Shown here in pieces: positions 40,624 through 49,179 of a stretch of 64,000 nt of DNA (position 1 is the stretch's first letter; each line of letters starts with the position of its first letter). Position numbers and translations under genes: made by a program. The DNA is from Dorea_D hominis (GTDB lineage: Bacteria; Bacillota; Clostridia; Lachnospirales; Lachnospiraceae). The notes under the pieces are model-generated. The model searched no databases, was not told the DNA's origin, and saw nothing but the letters and a program-made list of their open reading frames with translations. The stretch spans positions 1 through 64,000 of the forward strand of contig NZ_JACOOY010000010.1 in NCBI RefSeq assembly GCF_014287705.1, written 5' to 3'.

Positions 40624-42261
40624 CTAGTCTAACATATATCCTTCATATTCACAAATCTGTTTTCGAAGTTTTAACACCATAGACGGTGCTACGGAAAGTT
40701 CATCCACGCCAATTTCCATAAAAGTATCCGTCAATTCCAGATCTGCGCCAAGCTCACCGCAGATTCCAACCCATTTTCCATGTTTGTGCGCATTTTCTGT
40801 CACCATTCGGATCATACGGATAATTGCCTTGTGATGGGCATTATAAAAATCATCCAGCTTTGCATTCTGACGGTCGATTGCCATCGTATACTGCGTCAGA
40901 TCATTCGTTCCGATACTGAAGAAATCAACCATCTGCGCCAGTTCGTCGCTGACCATCACTGCTGCCGGTGTTTCAATCATAATTCCCTGTTCCGGAATCT
41001 GATATGGAACTCCCTTTTTTGTCAATTCGTTTTCTACTTCTTTTACAATTTTCTGGATTTTGGCAACTTCCTCTTCCGATGTAATCATTGGATACATCAC
41101 AGACAAGTTCCCATATACCGCTGCGCGAAGAAGTGCACGAAGCTGTGTTTTGAAGATTTCCGGCTGTTTCAGGCAGATACGGATGGCACGATATCCCATT
41201 GCCGGGTTTTCTTCTTCACCCAGTCCAAAATAATCCACCTGTTTATCTGCTCCAATGTCCAGTGTACGGATAATCACTTTCTTTCCCGCCATTGTCTGTA
41301 ATACCTGACGGTATGCACGAAACTGCTCTTCCTCCGTCGGAAAATCTTCTCTTCCCAGATACAAAAACTCACTCCGGAACAGGCCCACACCTTCTGCATC
41401 ATTTTCCAGTACGGAAGGAATATCGCCCACATTTCCGATATTTGCATACAGATGTACTTTTTTTCCATTTTTCGTACAGGTTTCTTTTCCTTTGTATTTT
41501 TGCAGAAGTGCTTCTTTTTCCTCTTCCTCCTGCATCTTTTCCTTTGCAGCCACACACTGTTCTTCTGTCGGCTCTGTGATAAATGTTCCTGCAAACGCAT
41601 CCAGGACAGCGGTCATTCCATTTTCCAGTTTATCCAGATCCATTTCTGTTCCGATCATTGCCGGAATATTCATCATTCTCGCAAGAATTGCTGTATGGGA
41701 ATTGGAAGAGCCATGTACAGTTACAAATCCAAGAATTTTCTCCTTATCCAACTGCACGGTCTCACTCGGCGTAAGATCATCTGCAACAATAATAGATGCT
41801 TCCTCTCCTGCTTCCATTCCTATGCTGTTTCCATTTAAATTCTCAACCAGACGATTAGAAATATCTTTGACATCCGCAGCTCTTGCCTGCATGTAATCAT
41901 CATCCATTGCCGCAAACATCTCTGCAAAATTATCACCTGTCACTGCGACGGCATAAGAAGCACTGACTCTTTCTGTACGGATCATATTGCGGATGGCATC
42001 CTGATAATCTTCATCTTCCAGCATCATCTGATGCACTTCAAAAATTGCCGCACTCGCTTCACCAACCTCACTTAATGCTTTTTCATATAAATGCTGAAGC
42101 TGTTCTTTCGATGTCTCAACTGCTTCTTCTACTTTTTTAATCTCCGATTCCGGATCCCCTGCTTTTTCTCTTTTTACCTGTACATCCTGTTTTTTAAGGA
42201 CTGTAACCGGTCCAAGGGCAATGCCCTTGAATACCGGTTTCCCTTTATATTCCTGTGCCAT
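40624..42261 (-). CDS. ptsI: PTS enzyme I
   Basis: The 545-residue phosphoenolpyruvate-protein phosphotransferase. The start is ATG 42259-42261 (MAQEYKGKPVFKGIALGPV) with GAGGT eight bases upstream, in preference to a GTG nine codons earlier. The phospho-accepting histidine is in GSSNSHTAILARM (TVHGSSNSHTAI), and the PEP-binding C-terminal barrel contains IRTLDIGADKQ, MGYRAIRICL and FSIGTNDLTQYTMAIDRQN. It passes phosphate from PEP to HPr (42310). Placement after ptsH and ptsG in one operon ties general PTS enzymes to glucose uptake here. Confidence 0.97.
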   Translation of the reverse strand: MAQEYKGKPVFKGIALGPVTVLKKQDVQVKREKAGDPESEIKKVEEAVETSKEQLQHLYEKALSEVGEASAAIFEVHQMMLEDEDYQDAIRNMIRTERVSASYAVAVTGDNFAEMFAAMDDDYMQARAADVKDISNRLVENLNGNSIGMEAGEEASIIVADDLTPSETVQLDKEKILGFVTVHGSSNSHTAILARMMNIPAMIGTEMDLDKLENGMTAVLDAFAGTFITEPTEEQCVAAKEKMQEEEEKEALLQKYKGKETCTKNGKKVHLYANIGNVGDIPSVLENDAEGVGLFRSEFLYLGREDFPTEEEQFRAYRQVLQTMAGKKVIIRTLDIGADKQVDYFGLGEEENPAMGYRAIRICLKQPEIFKTQLRALLRAAVYGNLSVMYPMITSEEEVAKIQKIVKEVENELTKKGVPYQIPEQGIMIETPAAVMVSDELAQMVDFFSIGTNDLTQYTMAIDRQNAKLDDFYNAHHKAIIRMIRMVTENAHKHGKWVGICGELGADLELTDTFMEIGVDELSVAPSMVLKLRKQICEYEGYMLD

Positions 42262-42309
42262 AGTTTTTACCTCAACGATATTTTCCACTCTTTTGCATTC
42301 TGCAAACTT

Positions 42310-42567
42310 TTACAGATTTGCCTCCAAAAATGCTTTGATTCCATCTGCTGCCGCTTCTTCATCCGGTCCTTCTGCTGTCACACGTACTTCCTGTCCGCAT
42401 TTGATTCCCAGTGCCATTAAAGCCATCAATCTTGTAACTTCTGCAGATTTTTCATCTTTGTAAATCGTAATCTTACTTTCGTATTTTTTTGCCTCTTTCG
42501 CAAGCATTCCTGCCGGTCTTGCATGGATTCCCTGTTCGTCTTTTACTGTGTACATAAATTCTTTCAT
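42310..42567 (-). CDS. ptsH: PTS phosphocarrier HPr, regulatory Ser46 position is Arg
   Basis: An 85-residue HPr. His15 in GIHARPAGMLA is the phosphate carrier site. The second half reads KSAEVTRLMALMALGIKCGQ; position 46, the serine phosphorylated by HPr kinase in most Firmicutes, is Arg46 here. The residue loss implies that this HPr cannot take part in the Ser46-P/CcpA catabolite repression pathway. Transfer of phosphate from EI to EII should be intact. It lies between ptsG (58-base gap with a small hairpin GTTGGA/TCCAAC) and ptsI and has an AAAGGAG site. A second HPr with Ser46 could exist elsewhere in the genome. Confidence 0.95.
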   Translation of the reverse strand: MKEFMYTVKDEQGIHARPAGMLAKEAKKYESKITIYKDEKSAEVTRLMALMALGIKCGQEVRVTAEGPDEEAAADGIKAFLEANL

Positions 42568-42626
42568 TTGTTTAATCTCCTTTTTTCATTTTTCTTTATA
42601 TAATGTTGGATCCTCCAACGGGTTTC

Positions 42627-44759
42627 TTAATATCTGTCTATTGCAAATAATGGTTCTCCGGCTTTGATCTCGCCTTCTGCCAGAAGTCTTACCTTGTCAT
42701 TATCGTCCAGTTCTGTACAAAGGACCGGCGAACACAGAGACGGGGCATGTGCTTTCAGAAAATCAATATCAATTTCCATCAGTTTTTCGCCCTTTTTCAC
42801 TTTCTGTCCATTTTCTACAAATACCTGGAAGCCTTCACCGTTCAGGCTTACTGTATCAATTCCGATATGAAGCAATAAAGATAAGCCACTGTCAGTTAAA
42901 AATCCAATTGCATGTTTCGTATCAAATACAAACACGACTTCTCCGTCCTCCGGCGCAACAATCTGTGCATTTTCCGGTGTCACAACTGCTCCATCTCCCA
43001 TCATGCGTCCGGCAAATCCTTCATCCGGTGCAGTAGACAGGTCGGCTGCCAGACCTGTGATCGGACTGGACACGATAATTGTCTCTTTTACTTCTTTTGT
43101 TTCATTTTCTGCAGTTGTATTTTCTTCCTTTGTTGCAGCAACTTCTTCTGCCTGCGGAACGATTTCTTCGTCCGGTGCTGTTTCTAAATAGTCTTCAAAG
43201 TTTGACTTGATCACTGTAACTTTCGGTCCGTAAATGATCTGCACTCCATTTCCTTTATGAACCACTCCGGAAGCTCCTGTCGCTTTCAAAATGCTATCCT
43301 GTACAAGCTCCGGTTTATAAACTGTGCAGCGAAGTCTTGTCGCACAGCAGTCTACGTCAGAAATATTTTTCTTTCCACCAAGTCCTACAAGAATTCCTTC
43401 TGATACTGCATCCTCTGGATTTGCTGCTGCACCTTCTTTTCTTGCGTTGACATCTGCTCTCGTATAAAGCTTTACTTCTTCCACATCGTCACGTCCCGGT
43501 GTTTTCAAATCCATTTTCTTGATCAGGAAACTAAACAAGAAATAATAAACGATAAAATATCCAACTCCGACGATCACAATCCAGATCCAGTTTGTCTTTT
43601 CATTTCCCTGTAAAATTCCAAACAGGAACATATCGATCAGTCCACCGGAGAATGTCATTCCGACACCGACTTTAAAGACGTGCATCAGCATATAAGCAAG
43701 TCCTGCGAATACACAGTGAATTCCATACAGCACCGGTGCAACAAATAAGAATGTAAATTCCAGTGGCTCTGTAATTCCTGTCAGCATAGAAGTCAGGGCT
43801 GCGGATAATAATAAACCTGCAACTGCTTTCTTCTTTTCCGGTTTTGCTGTCTTATACATTGCAAGCGCGGCTCCCGGCAATCCAAAGATCATAAGTGGGA
43901 ATTTTCCACTCATAAATCTTGTCGCGGATACTGCAAAATGTTTTACAGACGGATCTGCAAGCTGTGCAAAGAAAATATTCTGCGCACCTTCGATAGTTTT
44001 TCCAGCCACCTCTAATGTTCCGCCTACACCGGTCTGCCAGAATGGAAGGTAGAATACGTGATGCAATCCAAACGGGATCAGCAGACGCTCCATAAATCCG
44101 TAAACCCATGTTCCTGCATATCCGGATTTCAAAACAAGATCTCCGATGTGGTAAATACCAGACTGGATCACCGGCCATACAAAGAACATTAAAATTCCGA
44201 CTCCTACATAGACCAGACCGGAAATGATCGGTACAAATCTCGTTCCGCCAAAGAATGATAACACCTGCGGAAGTTCGATCTTATAAAAGCGGTTATGCAG
44301 CGCCGCAACTCCAAGCCCTACGATAATTCCACCGAACACACCCATCTGCAGGGAAGTGATTCCACATACATCTGCAACTGCTCCTTCTAACATCGCGTCT
44401 GCTCCACCGTTTGCCGTAATCAGTGCCCCGATGGAAGCGTGCATGATAAAAAATGAGATTACAGATGCAAGTGCTGCAACTTCTTTCTCTTTCTTTGCCA
44501 TACCGATTGCAACACCCATTGCAAAAATCACCGGCAGATTCGTGAAAATAATATTTCCGGCTGCACTCATAACCTGCAGGATCAAGTTCAGCACCGTACC
44601 CGGTCCCATAATCTTCATCAGTCCATACGTTTTCAACATTGTTTCATTGGTGAACGATCCACCAAGCCCGAGCAGCAGTCCCGCTACCGGAAGAATTGCG
44701 ATCGGAAGCATGAAGGATCTTCCTACTCTCTGCAAAACTCCGAAAATTTTGTCTTTCAT
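42627..44759 (-). CDS. ptsG: PTS glucose-type EIICBA transporter
   Basis: A 710-residue permease with fused domains in the order EIIC (about 1-400, FMLPIAILPVAGLLLGLGGS), EIIB (about 440-510, phospho-Cys in DVDCCATRLRC) and EIIA (about 570-710, phospho-His in LLLHIGIDTVSLNG and the DTKHAIGF partner). A Thr/Glu-rich linker joins EIIB to EIIA. It takes up and phosphorylates glucose or a related hexose (glucosamine or N-acetylglucosamine remain possible). It is the first gene of the PTS operon. Expression is set by a GlcT-type antitermination leader. The AAAGGAG ribosome site is strong. Confidence 0.93.
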   Translation of the reverse strand: MKDKIFGVLQRVGRSFMLPIAILPVAGLLLGLGGSFTNETMLKTYGLMKIMGPGTVLNLILQVMSAAGNIIFTNLPVIFAMGVAIGMAKKEKEVAALASVISFFIMHASIGALITANGGADAMLEGAVADVCGITSLQMGVFGGIIVGLGVAALHNRFYKIELPQVLSFFGGTRFVPIISGLVYVGVGILMFFVWPVIQSGIYHIGDLVLKSGYAGTWVYGFMERLLIPFGLHHVFYLPFWQTGVGGTLEVAGKTIEGAQNIFFAQLADPSVKHFAVSATRFMSGKFPLMIFGLPGAALAMYKTAKPEKKKAVAGLLLSAALTSMLTGITEPLEFTFLFVAPVLYGIHCVFAGLAYMLMHVFKVGVGMTFSGGLIDMFLFGILQGNEKTNWIWIVIVGVGYFIVYYFLFSFLIKKMDLKTPGRDDVEEVKLYTRADVNARKEGAAANPEDAVSEGILVGLGGKKNISDVDCCATRLRCTVYKPELVQDSILKATGASGVVHKGNGVQIIYGPKVTVIKSNFEDYLETAPDEEIVPQAEEVAATKEENTTAENETKEVKETIIVSSPITGLAADLSTAPDEGFAGRMMGDGAVVTPENAQIVAPEDGEVVFVFDTKHAIGFLTDSGLSLLLHIGIDTVSLNGEGFQVFVENGQKVKKGEKLMEIDIDFLKAHAPSLCSPVLCTELDDNDKVRLLAEGEIKAGEPLFAIDRY

Positions 44760-44895
44760 AGTTTTTCTTCTCCTTTAGTTTCTTGTTATAGTGTATCCGT
44801 TTTTAACATTTATATAGGAGAATTCCCCGCTTCGCGCGAGTGGGCATCTTTTCAGAGAGGTTTATGCAAGAAAAACAAAGTATCATATATACAGC

Positions 44896-44951
44896 AAAAA
44901 AAAGACATTACCCCTACATAAATATCAAAATACTTATGCACAGTTAATGCC
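44896..44951 (-). terminator. ptsG leader terminator controlled by antitermination
   Basis: On the minus strand GGCATTA and TGCATAA pair with TTATGTA and TAATGTC (G-U pairs allowed), followed by eight T (44896-44903). Its first arm overlaps the 3' end of the RAT element, as expected for LicT/GlcT control. Confidence 0.85.
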
Positions 44952-44970
44952 TGCTTACTCAGTTACACAC
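44943..44970 (-). promoter_or_regulatory. RAT element (GlcT binding site) in ptsG leader
   Basis: The minus strand reads GTGTGTAACTGAGTAAGCAG then GCATTAAC, matching the GlcT-type ribonucleic antiterminator pattern (GTGTnACTGA...CAGGCATnA). The antitermination protein encoded at 39744 should bind here. Confidence 0.82.
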
Positions 44971-44983
44971 CATGTATGTCATA

Positions 44984-45012
44984 TTTATAACATATCAAAA
45001 AAAGAAAGTCAA
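44984..45012 (-). promoter_or_regulatory. ptsG operon promoter
   Basis: TTGACT (45007-45012), 17 bases, TATAAA (44984-44989) on the minus strand; the -35 overlaps the base of an upstream hairpin. The leader to the ptsG ATG is about 215 bases and also holds a GC-rich hairpin near 44826-44845. Confidence 0.8.
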
Positions 45013-45057
45013 GATGTAAATTTTATAGAAATCACATACAAAATTTACATCCCGACT
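45007..45057 (-). terminator. Hairpin B: terminator-like, near-copy of the adhE terminator
   Basis: A 12-base stem (45013-45024 with 45040-45051) plus outer AGTC/GACT and a 15-base loop, then TTTCTTTTTTT on the minus strand. It shares 27 identical bases (45019-45045) with hairpin A (45328-45354). It ends the candidate RNA below. Confidence 0.8.
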
Positions 45058-45272
45058 CACCTTTGTTGTACTGCGCACAGCTTTGGCGTGCTCATAATTT
45101 GTGGTATCCAGCTTCTTCTCTGTTTTCTTTACAGATAGTTCATAAGAAGTCGCCTCCTGCCAGGAACGGCAACGGATGTAAAGGACTTCACCGGCGTTGA
45201 CTTTCTGCCATAAAATTGGCGCTGTCCCTCAGCCTTACAGTTGAAACTGACGCTCCGGTCAGCGGCAGGTAT
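45025..45272 (-). ncRNA. Candidate structured small RNA or leader of unknown class
   Basis: Between hairpins A and B a minus-strand transcript of about 220-260 bases is expected, from an extended -10 promoter (45279-45287) to terminator B. It contains CTGAC/GTCAG and several GC-rich complementary blocks (GGCAGAAAGTCAACGCCGG, GTTGCCGTTCCTGGCAGGAG) and no reading frame longer than a few codons. One AGGAGG is followed by a four-codon frame (MNYL). I could not place it in a known class; a faint resemblance to cyclic-di-AMP riboswitch segments is not strong enough to call. Confidence 0.5.
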
Positions 45273-45278
45273 ATGTCA

Positions 45279-45287
45279 ATTATAGCA
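45279..45287 (-). promoter_or_regulatory. Extended -10 promoter of the candidate RNA
   Basis: TTGCTATAAT on the minus strand (TATAAT at 45279-45284 with the TG extension). The -35 region (TTTTCA, 17-base spacer) is weak. Confidence 0.5.
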
Positions 45288-45315
45288 ACACAGCACGACC
45301 TTGAAAAGTAAAGAA

Positions 45316-45366
45316 AGCCGGAATATGAATTTTATAGAAATCACATACAAAATTCACATCCCGGCT
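45316..45366 (-). terminator. Hairpin A: terminator of adhE
   Basis: A long stem AGCCGG...CCGGCT (45316-45321 with 45361-45366) continues through AATTTT/AAAATT around a 15-base loop. It is followed by TTTCTTTACTTTTC on the minus strand and lies 34 bases after the adhE stop codon. Confidence 0.85.
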
Positions 45367-45399
45367 GACTACCGTTATTTGTTCTTATTTACTACAGTT

Positions 45400-48015
45400 T
45401 TATTTACCATAGTAGCATTTCAGATACATTTCTTTGATTTCTTTCATCAGTGGATATCTTGGGTTAGCTGCTGTACACTGATCGTTAAATGCCTGCTCTG
45501 TCATCTCATCTAATGTATCAAGGAAGTATTTCTCATCGATACCATAGTCTTTGATCGTCTTCTTGATACCGATCTTCTCTTTGAGTACTTCCAGTTTTGC
45601 AAGGAAGTTTTCAAATACTTCTTCATCTGTATTTCCCTGGCATCCTGCGAAACGTCCAAGCTCTGCATAGCGGGCAAGTGCGTGTGGATACTGGTACTGA
45701 GAAAATGTTCCCATCTTTGTCGGTACTTCTGCTGCATTATATCGCATAACTTCTGTTAAAATAACTGCGTTTGCAACACCATGTGGCAGATGGTGGAACG
45801 CTCCTAATTTATGAGCCATTGAGTGGTTCAGTCCAAGGAATGCATTTGCAAATGCCATACCAGCCATGCAGGAAGCATTTGCCATATGTTCTCTTGCAAT
45901 CGGATCATTTGCTCCGTTTTCATAAGCAGATGGCAGGTTTTCAAATACCATTTTCACTGCTTTCATAGCAAGACCATCCGTGTAATCTGTTGCCATGATA
46001 GATACATATGCCTCGATCGCATGTGTCATAACATCAATACCGGATGCACTTGTCAGCCCTTTTGGGGCTGTCATTGCATTGTCAACATCTACGATTGCCA
46101 TATTCGGAAGCAATTCGTAGTCAGCAATCGGCCATTTTACACCAGTCTCTGCATCTGTGATGATCGCGAAAGGTGTCACCTCAGATCCTGTTCCAGAAGA
46201 TGTAGGAATTGCTACGAAATATGCCTTCTCTCCCATTTTCGGGAATGTAAATACTCTCTTACGGATATCCATGAAATCCATTGCCATGTCTTCAAAGTTT
46301 GCTTCCGGATGTTCATACATCACCCACATAATCTTTCCGGCATCCATTGCAGATCCACCACCGAGTGCGATGATCGTATCCGGCTCAAATGCGCGCATCT
46401 GGTCTGCACCTTTCTGTGCACACTGTAATGTCGGATCCGGTGCTACTTCATAGAAGCATGTGTGCTGAATTCCCATCTCATCCAGTTTCTCTTCAATCGG
46501 TTTTACATATCCATTTTTATATAAGAAGCTGTCGGTTACGATAAATGCCTTTTTCTTATGCATTACGGTTCCAAGTTCATCCAGTGCTACCGGCATACAG
46601 CCTTTCTTAAAGTATACTTTCTCAGGTGTTCTGAACCACAGCATGTTCTCTCTCCTCTCAGCTACCGTCTTAATGTTGATCAAATGTTTTACGCCTACGT
46701 TCTCTGATACAGAGTTTCCACCCCATGAACCACATCCAAGTGTGAGGGACGGAGCAAGTTTGAAGTTGTACAGATCACCGATTCCACCGTGTGAAGATGG
46801 TGTATTAATAAGGATTCGGCATGTCTTCATTGCTGCTGCATGCTTTGCAATCTTTTCTGTCTGTGCCGGATGCACATATAAAGAAGCTGTATGTCCATAT
46901 CCACCGTCAGCTACAAGCTGAGCTGCTTTTCCAAGTGCCTCATCAAATGTCTTTGCTCTGTACATTGCGAGTACCGGAGATAATTTCTCGTGTGCAAATT
47001 CTTCTGAAATATCAACGGATTCTACTTCACCGATCAGGATCTTTGTATTTTCCGGAACTTTTACACCTGCCAGTTTTGCAATCTCGTAAGCAGACTTTCC
47101 AGGGATCTTATTGTTCAATGCGCCGTTGATGATGATTGTCTTACGAACTTTATCAAGCTCTTCGCCTGGTTTCAGGAAATAGCATCCACGGTATGCAAAT
47201 TCTTTCTTTACTTCATCATAAATGCTGTCCAGTACAGTTACAGACTGCTCAGATGCACAGATCATACCATTATCAAATGTCTTAGAATGAATGATGGAGT
47301 TTACTGCCATCCTCACATCTGCTGTGTCATCAATAATAACCGGTGTATTACCAGCTCCAACTCCGAGTGCCGGTTTGCCGGAAGAATATGCTGCTTTTAC
47401 CATTCCAGGTCCGCCGGTTGCAAGAATAATATCTGCATCTCTCATAACGGTATTCGTCAGCTCCAGTGAAGGTGTATCGATCCATCCGATGATTCCTTCC
47501 GGTGCTCCTGCTTTCACTGCCGCATCCAGAACAACTTTTGCTGCTGCAATTGTAGATGCCTTAGCTGCCGGATGTGGACTAATGATGATTGCATTTCTTG
47601 TCTTCAAGCAGATCAGTGTTTTGAAAATTGCTGTTGATGTCGGGTTTGTTGTAGGAATAACTGCCGCAACCAGTCCGATTGGTTCTGCAATCTTCTTAAT
47701 TCCATATGCTTTATCTTCTTCGATCACGCCACAGGTTTTTGTATTCTTGTATGCGTTATAAATATATTCTGCTGCGTAATGGTTTTTAATAACCTTATCT
47801 TCAACGATTCCACGACCTGTTTCTTCGACTGCCTGTTTCGCAAGAGGGATACGCATTTTATTGGCTGCCATTGCTGCTTCGAAGAAAATCTTATCAACTT
47901 GTTCCTGCGTGTATGTAGCAAAGATCTTCTGTGCTTCTCTCATCGCTTTCATTTTTGCTTCAAGAGTTTCCACGCTATCAATGATTGTTGGTACTGTCTC
48001 TTTTTTCTTTGCCAT
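45400..48015 (-). CDS. adhE: Bifunctional acetaldehyde-CoA / alcohol dehydrogenase
   Basis: The 871-residue fermentative enzyme reducing acetyl-CoA to ethanol with two NADH. The N-terminal aldehyde dehydrogenase half contains the catalytic Cys in NGMICASEQSV. The C-terminal iron-dependent alcohol dehydrogenase half carries GGGSAMDAGK, FVAIPTSSGTGSEVTPF and metal ligands in MAHKLGAFHHLPHG. Length and fusion order match AdhE, which forms spirosomes. It has a strong promoter (48065-48093), a Rex-type site (48120-48137) and an AGGAGG ribosome site. It is a single-gene unit ended by hairpin A. It removes reducing power in parallel with the hydrogenase at 61378. Confidence 0.98.
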   Translation of the reverse strand: MAKKKETVPTIIDSVETLEAKMKAMREAQKIFATYTQEQVDKIFFEAAMAANKMRIPLAKQAVEETGRGIVEDKVIKNHYAAEYIYNAYKNTKTCGVIEEDKAYGIKKIAEPIGLVAAVIPTTNPTSTAIFKTLICLKTRNAIIISPHPAAKASTIAAAKVVLDAAVKAGAPEGIIGWIDTPSLELTNTVMRDADIILATGGPGMVKAAYSSGKPALGVGAGNTPVIIDDTADVRMAVNSIIHSKTFDNGMICASEQSVTVLDSIYDEVKKEFAYRGCYFLKPGEELDKVRKTIIINGALNNKIPGKSAYEIAKLAGVKVPENTKILIGEVESVDISEEFAHEKLSPVLAMYRAKTFDEALGKAAQLVADGGYGHTASLYVHPAQTEKIAKHAAAMKTCRILINTPSSHGGIGDLYNFKLAPSLTLGCGSWGGNSVSENVGVKHLINIKTVAERRENMLWFRTPEKVYFKKGCMPVALDELGTVMHKKKAFIVTDSFLYKNGYVKPIEEKLDEMGIQHTCFYEVAPDPTLQCAQKGADQMRAFEPDTIIALGGGSAMDAGKIMWVMYEHPEANFEDMAMDFMDIRKRVFTFPKMGEKAYFVAIPTSSGTGSEVTPFAIITDAETGVKWPIADYELLPNMAIVDVDNAMTAPKGLTSASGIDVMTHAIEAYVSIMATDYTDGLAMKAVKMVFENLPSAYENGANDPIAREHMANASCMAGMAFANAFLGLNHSMAHKLGAFHHLPHGVANAVILTEVMRYNAAEVPTKMGTFSQYQYPHALARYAELGRFAGCQGNTDEEVFENFLAKLEVLKEKIGIKKTIKDYGIDEKYFLDTLDEMTEQAFNDQCTAANPRYPLMKEIKEMYLKCYYGK

Positions 48016-48064
48016 CTTCTGATCCTCCTGTAAATGGTATATATGATTTCTTTCTATGTTTCAT

Positions 48065-48093
48065 ACTATACATGCTCGTTAATATTTTGTCAA
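48065..48093 (-). promoter_or_regulatory. adhE promoter
   Basis: TTGACA (48088-48093), 17 bases, TATAGT (48065-48070) on the minus strand. Confidence 0.88.
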
Positions 48094-48119
48094 TTACTTT
48101 TGGTATTTTTTTAACATAT

Positions 48120-48137
48120 TTGTTAATTTTTAAACAA
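48120..48137 (-). promoter_or_regulatory. Rex-type redox operator upstream of adhE
   Basis: The minus strand reads TTGTTTAAAAATTAACAA, one mismatch from the clostridial Rex pattern TTGTTAA-N4-TTAACAA. It lies 27 bases upstream of the adhE -35 box. Rex senses the NADH/NAD ratio and commonly controls adhE in Clostridia. No rex gene is in the window. Confidence 0.7.
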
Positions 48138-48220
48138 TCGCTTCGAAAAGCAATAATTTTCAGGAGGATTTTTGTATATATTTACCACACTATCAATGCG
48201 GTGTAATAAAGTAGCTATCA

Positions 48221-49177
48221 TTATTTGATCTTCTCATAAAGAAGTGCTTCCAATTCTTCGTAAGATTCTGTCCGGTTGATTTCATCTCTTAATTTGGATG
48301 AGCCTTTCATTCCTTTCGTATACCAAGCAACGTGTTTTCGCATCTCGCGGATACCGATAAAGTCACCCTTGTACTCCATCTGAAGTCTCGCATGTCTTAG
48401 CATTGTCTCGCGAATCACTTCCGGCGAAGGACGTTCCGGCAGTTTTCCAGTCTTTTCGTATTCCAGAAGTTCTCTGAAAATCCATGGATTTCCCTGGGCG
48501 CCTCGTCCGATCATTACGCCATCACAGCCGGTTTCTTCCCGCATCCGGATTGCCTGCTCTCCGGTTGTCACATCACCGTTTCCGATAACCGGAATAGACA
48601 CTGCTGCTTTAACCTGTCTTATAATATCCCAGTCTGCTTTTCCGGAATAATACTGCTCTCTTGTTCTTCCATGTACGGCTACTGCTTTTGCTCCTGCTTC
48701 TTCTGCAACTTTTGCGATCTCCACTGCATTAATATGCGCATCGTCAAATCCTTTTCTGATCTTCACTGTCACAGGTTTCTTTATTGCTTTTGCCGTCTTT
48801 GACACAATCTCATAGACAAGCTCCGGTCTTAACATAAGTGCAGAACCTTCTCCGTTCTTCACAATCTTCGGTACCGGGCAGCCCATATTGATATCCAGGA
48901 TCTGAAATGGAAGTGGTTCGATCATTTTCGCGATCTCACTGATGATATCCGGCTCCGATCCGAACAGTTGCAATGAAACCGGATATTCTTCCGGATGAAT
49001 CGCCAATAAAGTCTTTGTATTTTTATTCTTATATTGCAGTGCTTTCGCACTGATCATCTCCATACATAAAAGCCCTGCCCCCTGCTCTTTGCAGAGCAAA
49101 CGGAAGGGCAGGTCTGTAACCCCCGCCATCGGTGCGAGGATATATGGATTTTCAAGCTTTACTTCTCCAATCTTCAT
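48221..49177 (-). CDS. dusB: tRNA-dihydrouridine synthase
   Basis: A 318-residue FMN enzyme that reduces uridine to dihydrouridine in tRNA. It has the family start ILAPMAGVTDLPFRLLCKEQ, the LDINMGCPVPKIVKNGEGSA motif with the catalytic Cys, VAVHGRTREQYYSGKADWD and the FMN phosphate-binding IGNGDVTTGEQA followed by GVMIGRGAQGNPWIF. This is the DusB group of low-GC bacteria. It lies 2 bases after coaX with a weak ribosome site overlapping the coaX end, so it is coupled to it, as the last gene of the argF-birA-coaX run. An imperfect inverted repeat after the stop (about 48179-48206) may end the transcript. Confidence 0.94.
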   Translation of the reverse strand: MKIGEVKLENPYILAPMAGVTDLPFRLLCKEQGAGLLCMEMISAKALQYKNKNTKTLLAIHPEEYPVSLQLFGSEPDIISEIAKMIEPLPFQILDINMGCPVPKIVKNGEGSALMLRPELVYEIVSKTAKAIKKPVTVKIRKGFDDAHINAVEIAKVAEEAGAKAVAVHGRTREQYYSGKADWDIIRQVKAAVSIPVIGNGDVTTGEQAIRMREETGCDGVMIGRGAQGNPWIFRELLEYEKTGKLPERPSPEVIRETMLRHARLQMEYKGDFIGIREMRKHVAWYTKGMKGSSKLRDEINRTESYEELEALLYEKIK

Positions 49178-49179
49178 GC

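Noticed and set aside
42605..42619. GTTGGA/TCCAAC hairpin between ptsG and ptsH as a terminator
   Set aside because: Three-base loop, short stem and no T run; transcription must continue into ptsH.
44826..44845. GC-rich hairpin near the ptsG start as a second terminator
   Set aside because: No T run follows and the pairing is short; it is within the ptsG leader and may only affect mRNA stability.
45025..45272. Calling the structured RNA a cyclic-di-AMP (ydaO) riboswitch
   Set aside because: Only scattered short blocks look similar and the order could not be matched with confidence, so it is left unclassified.
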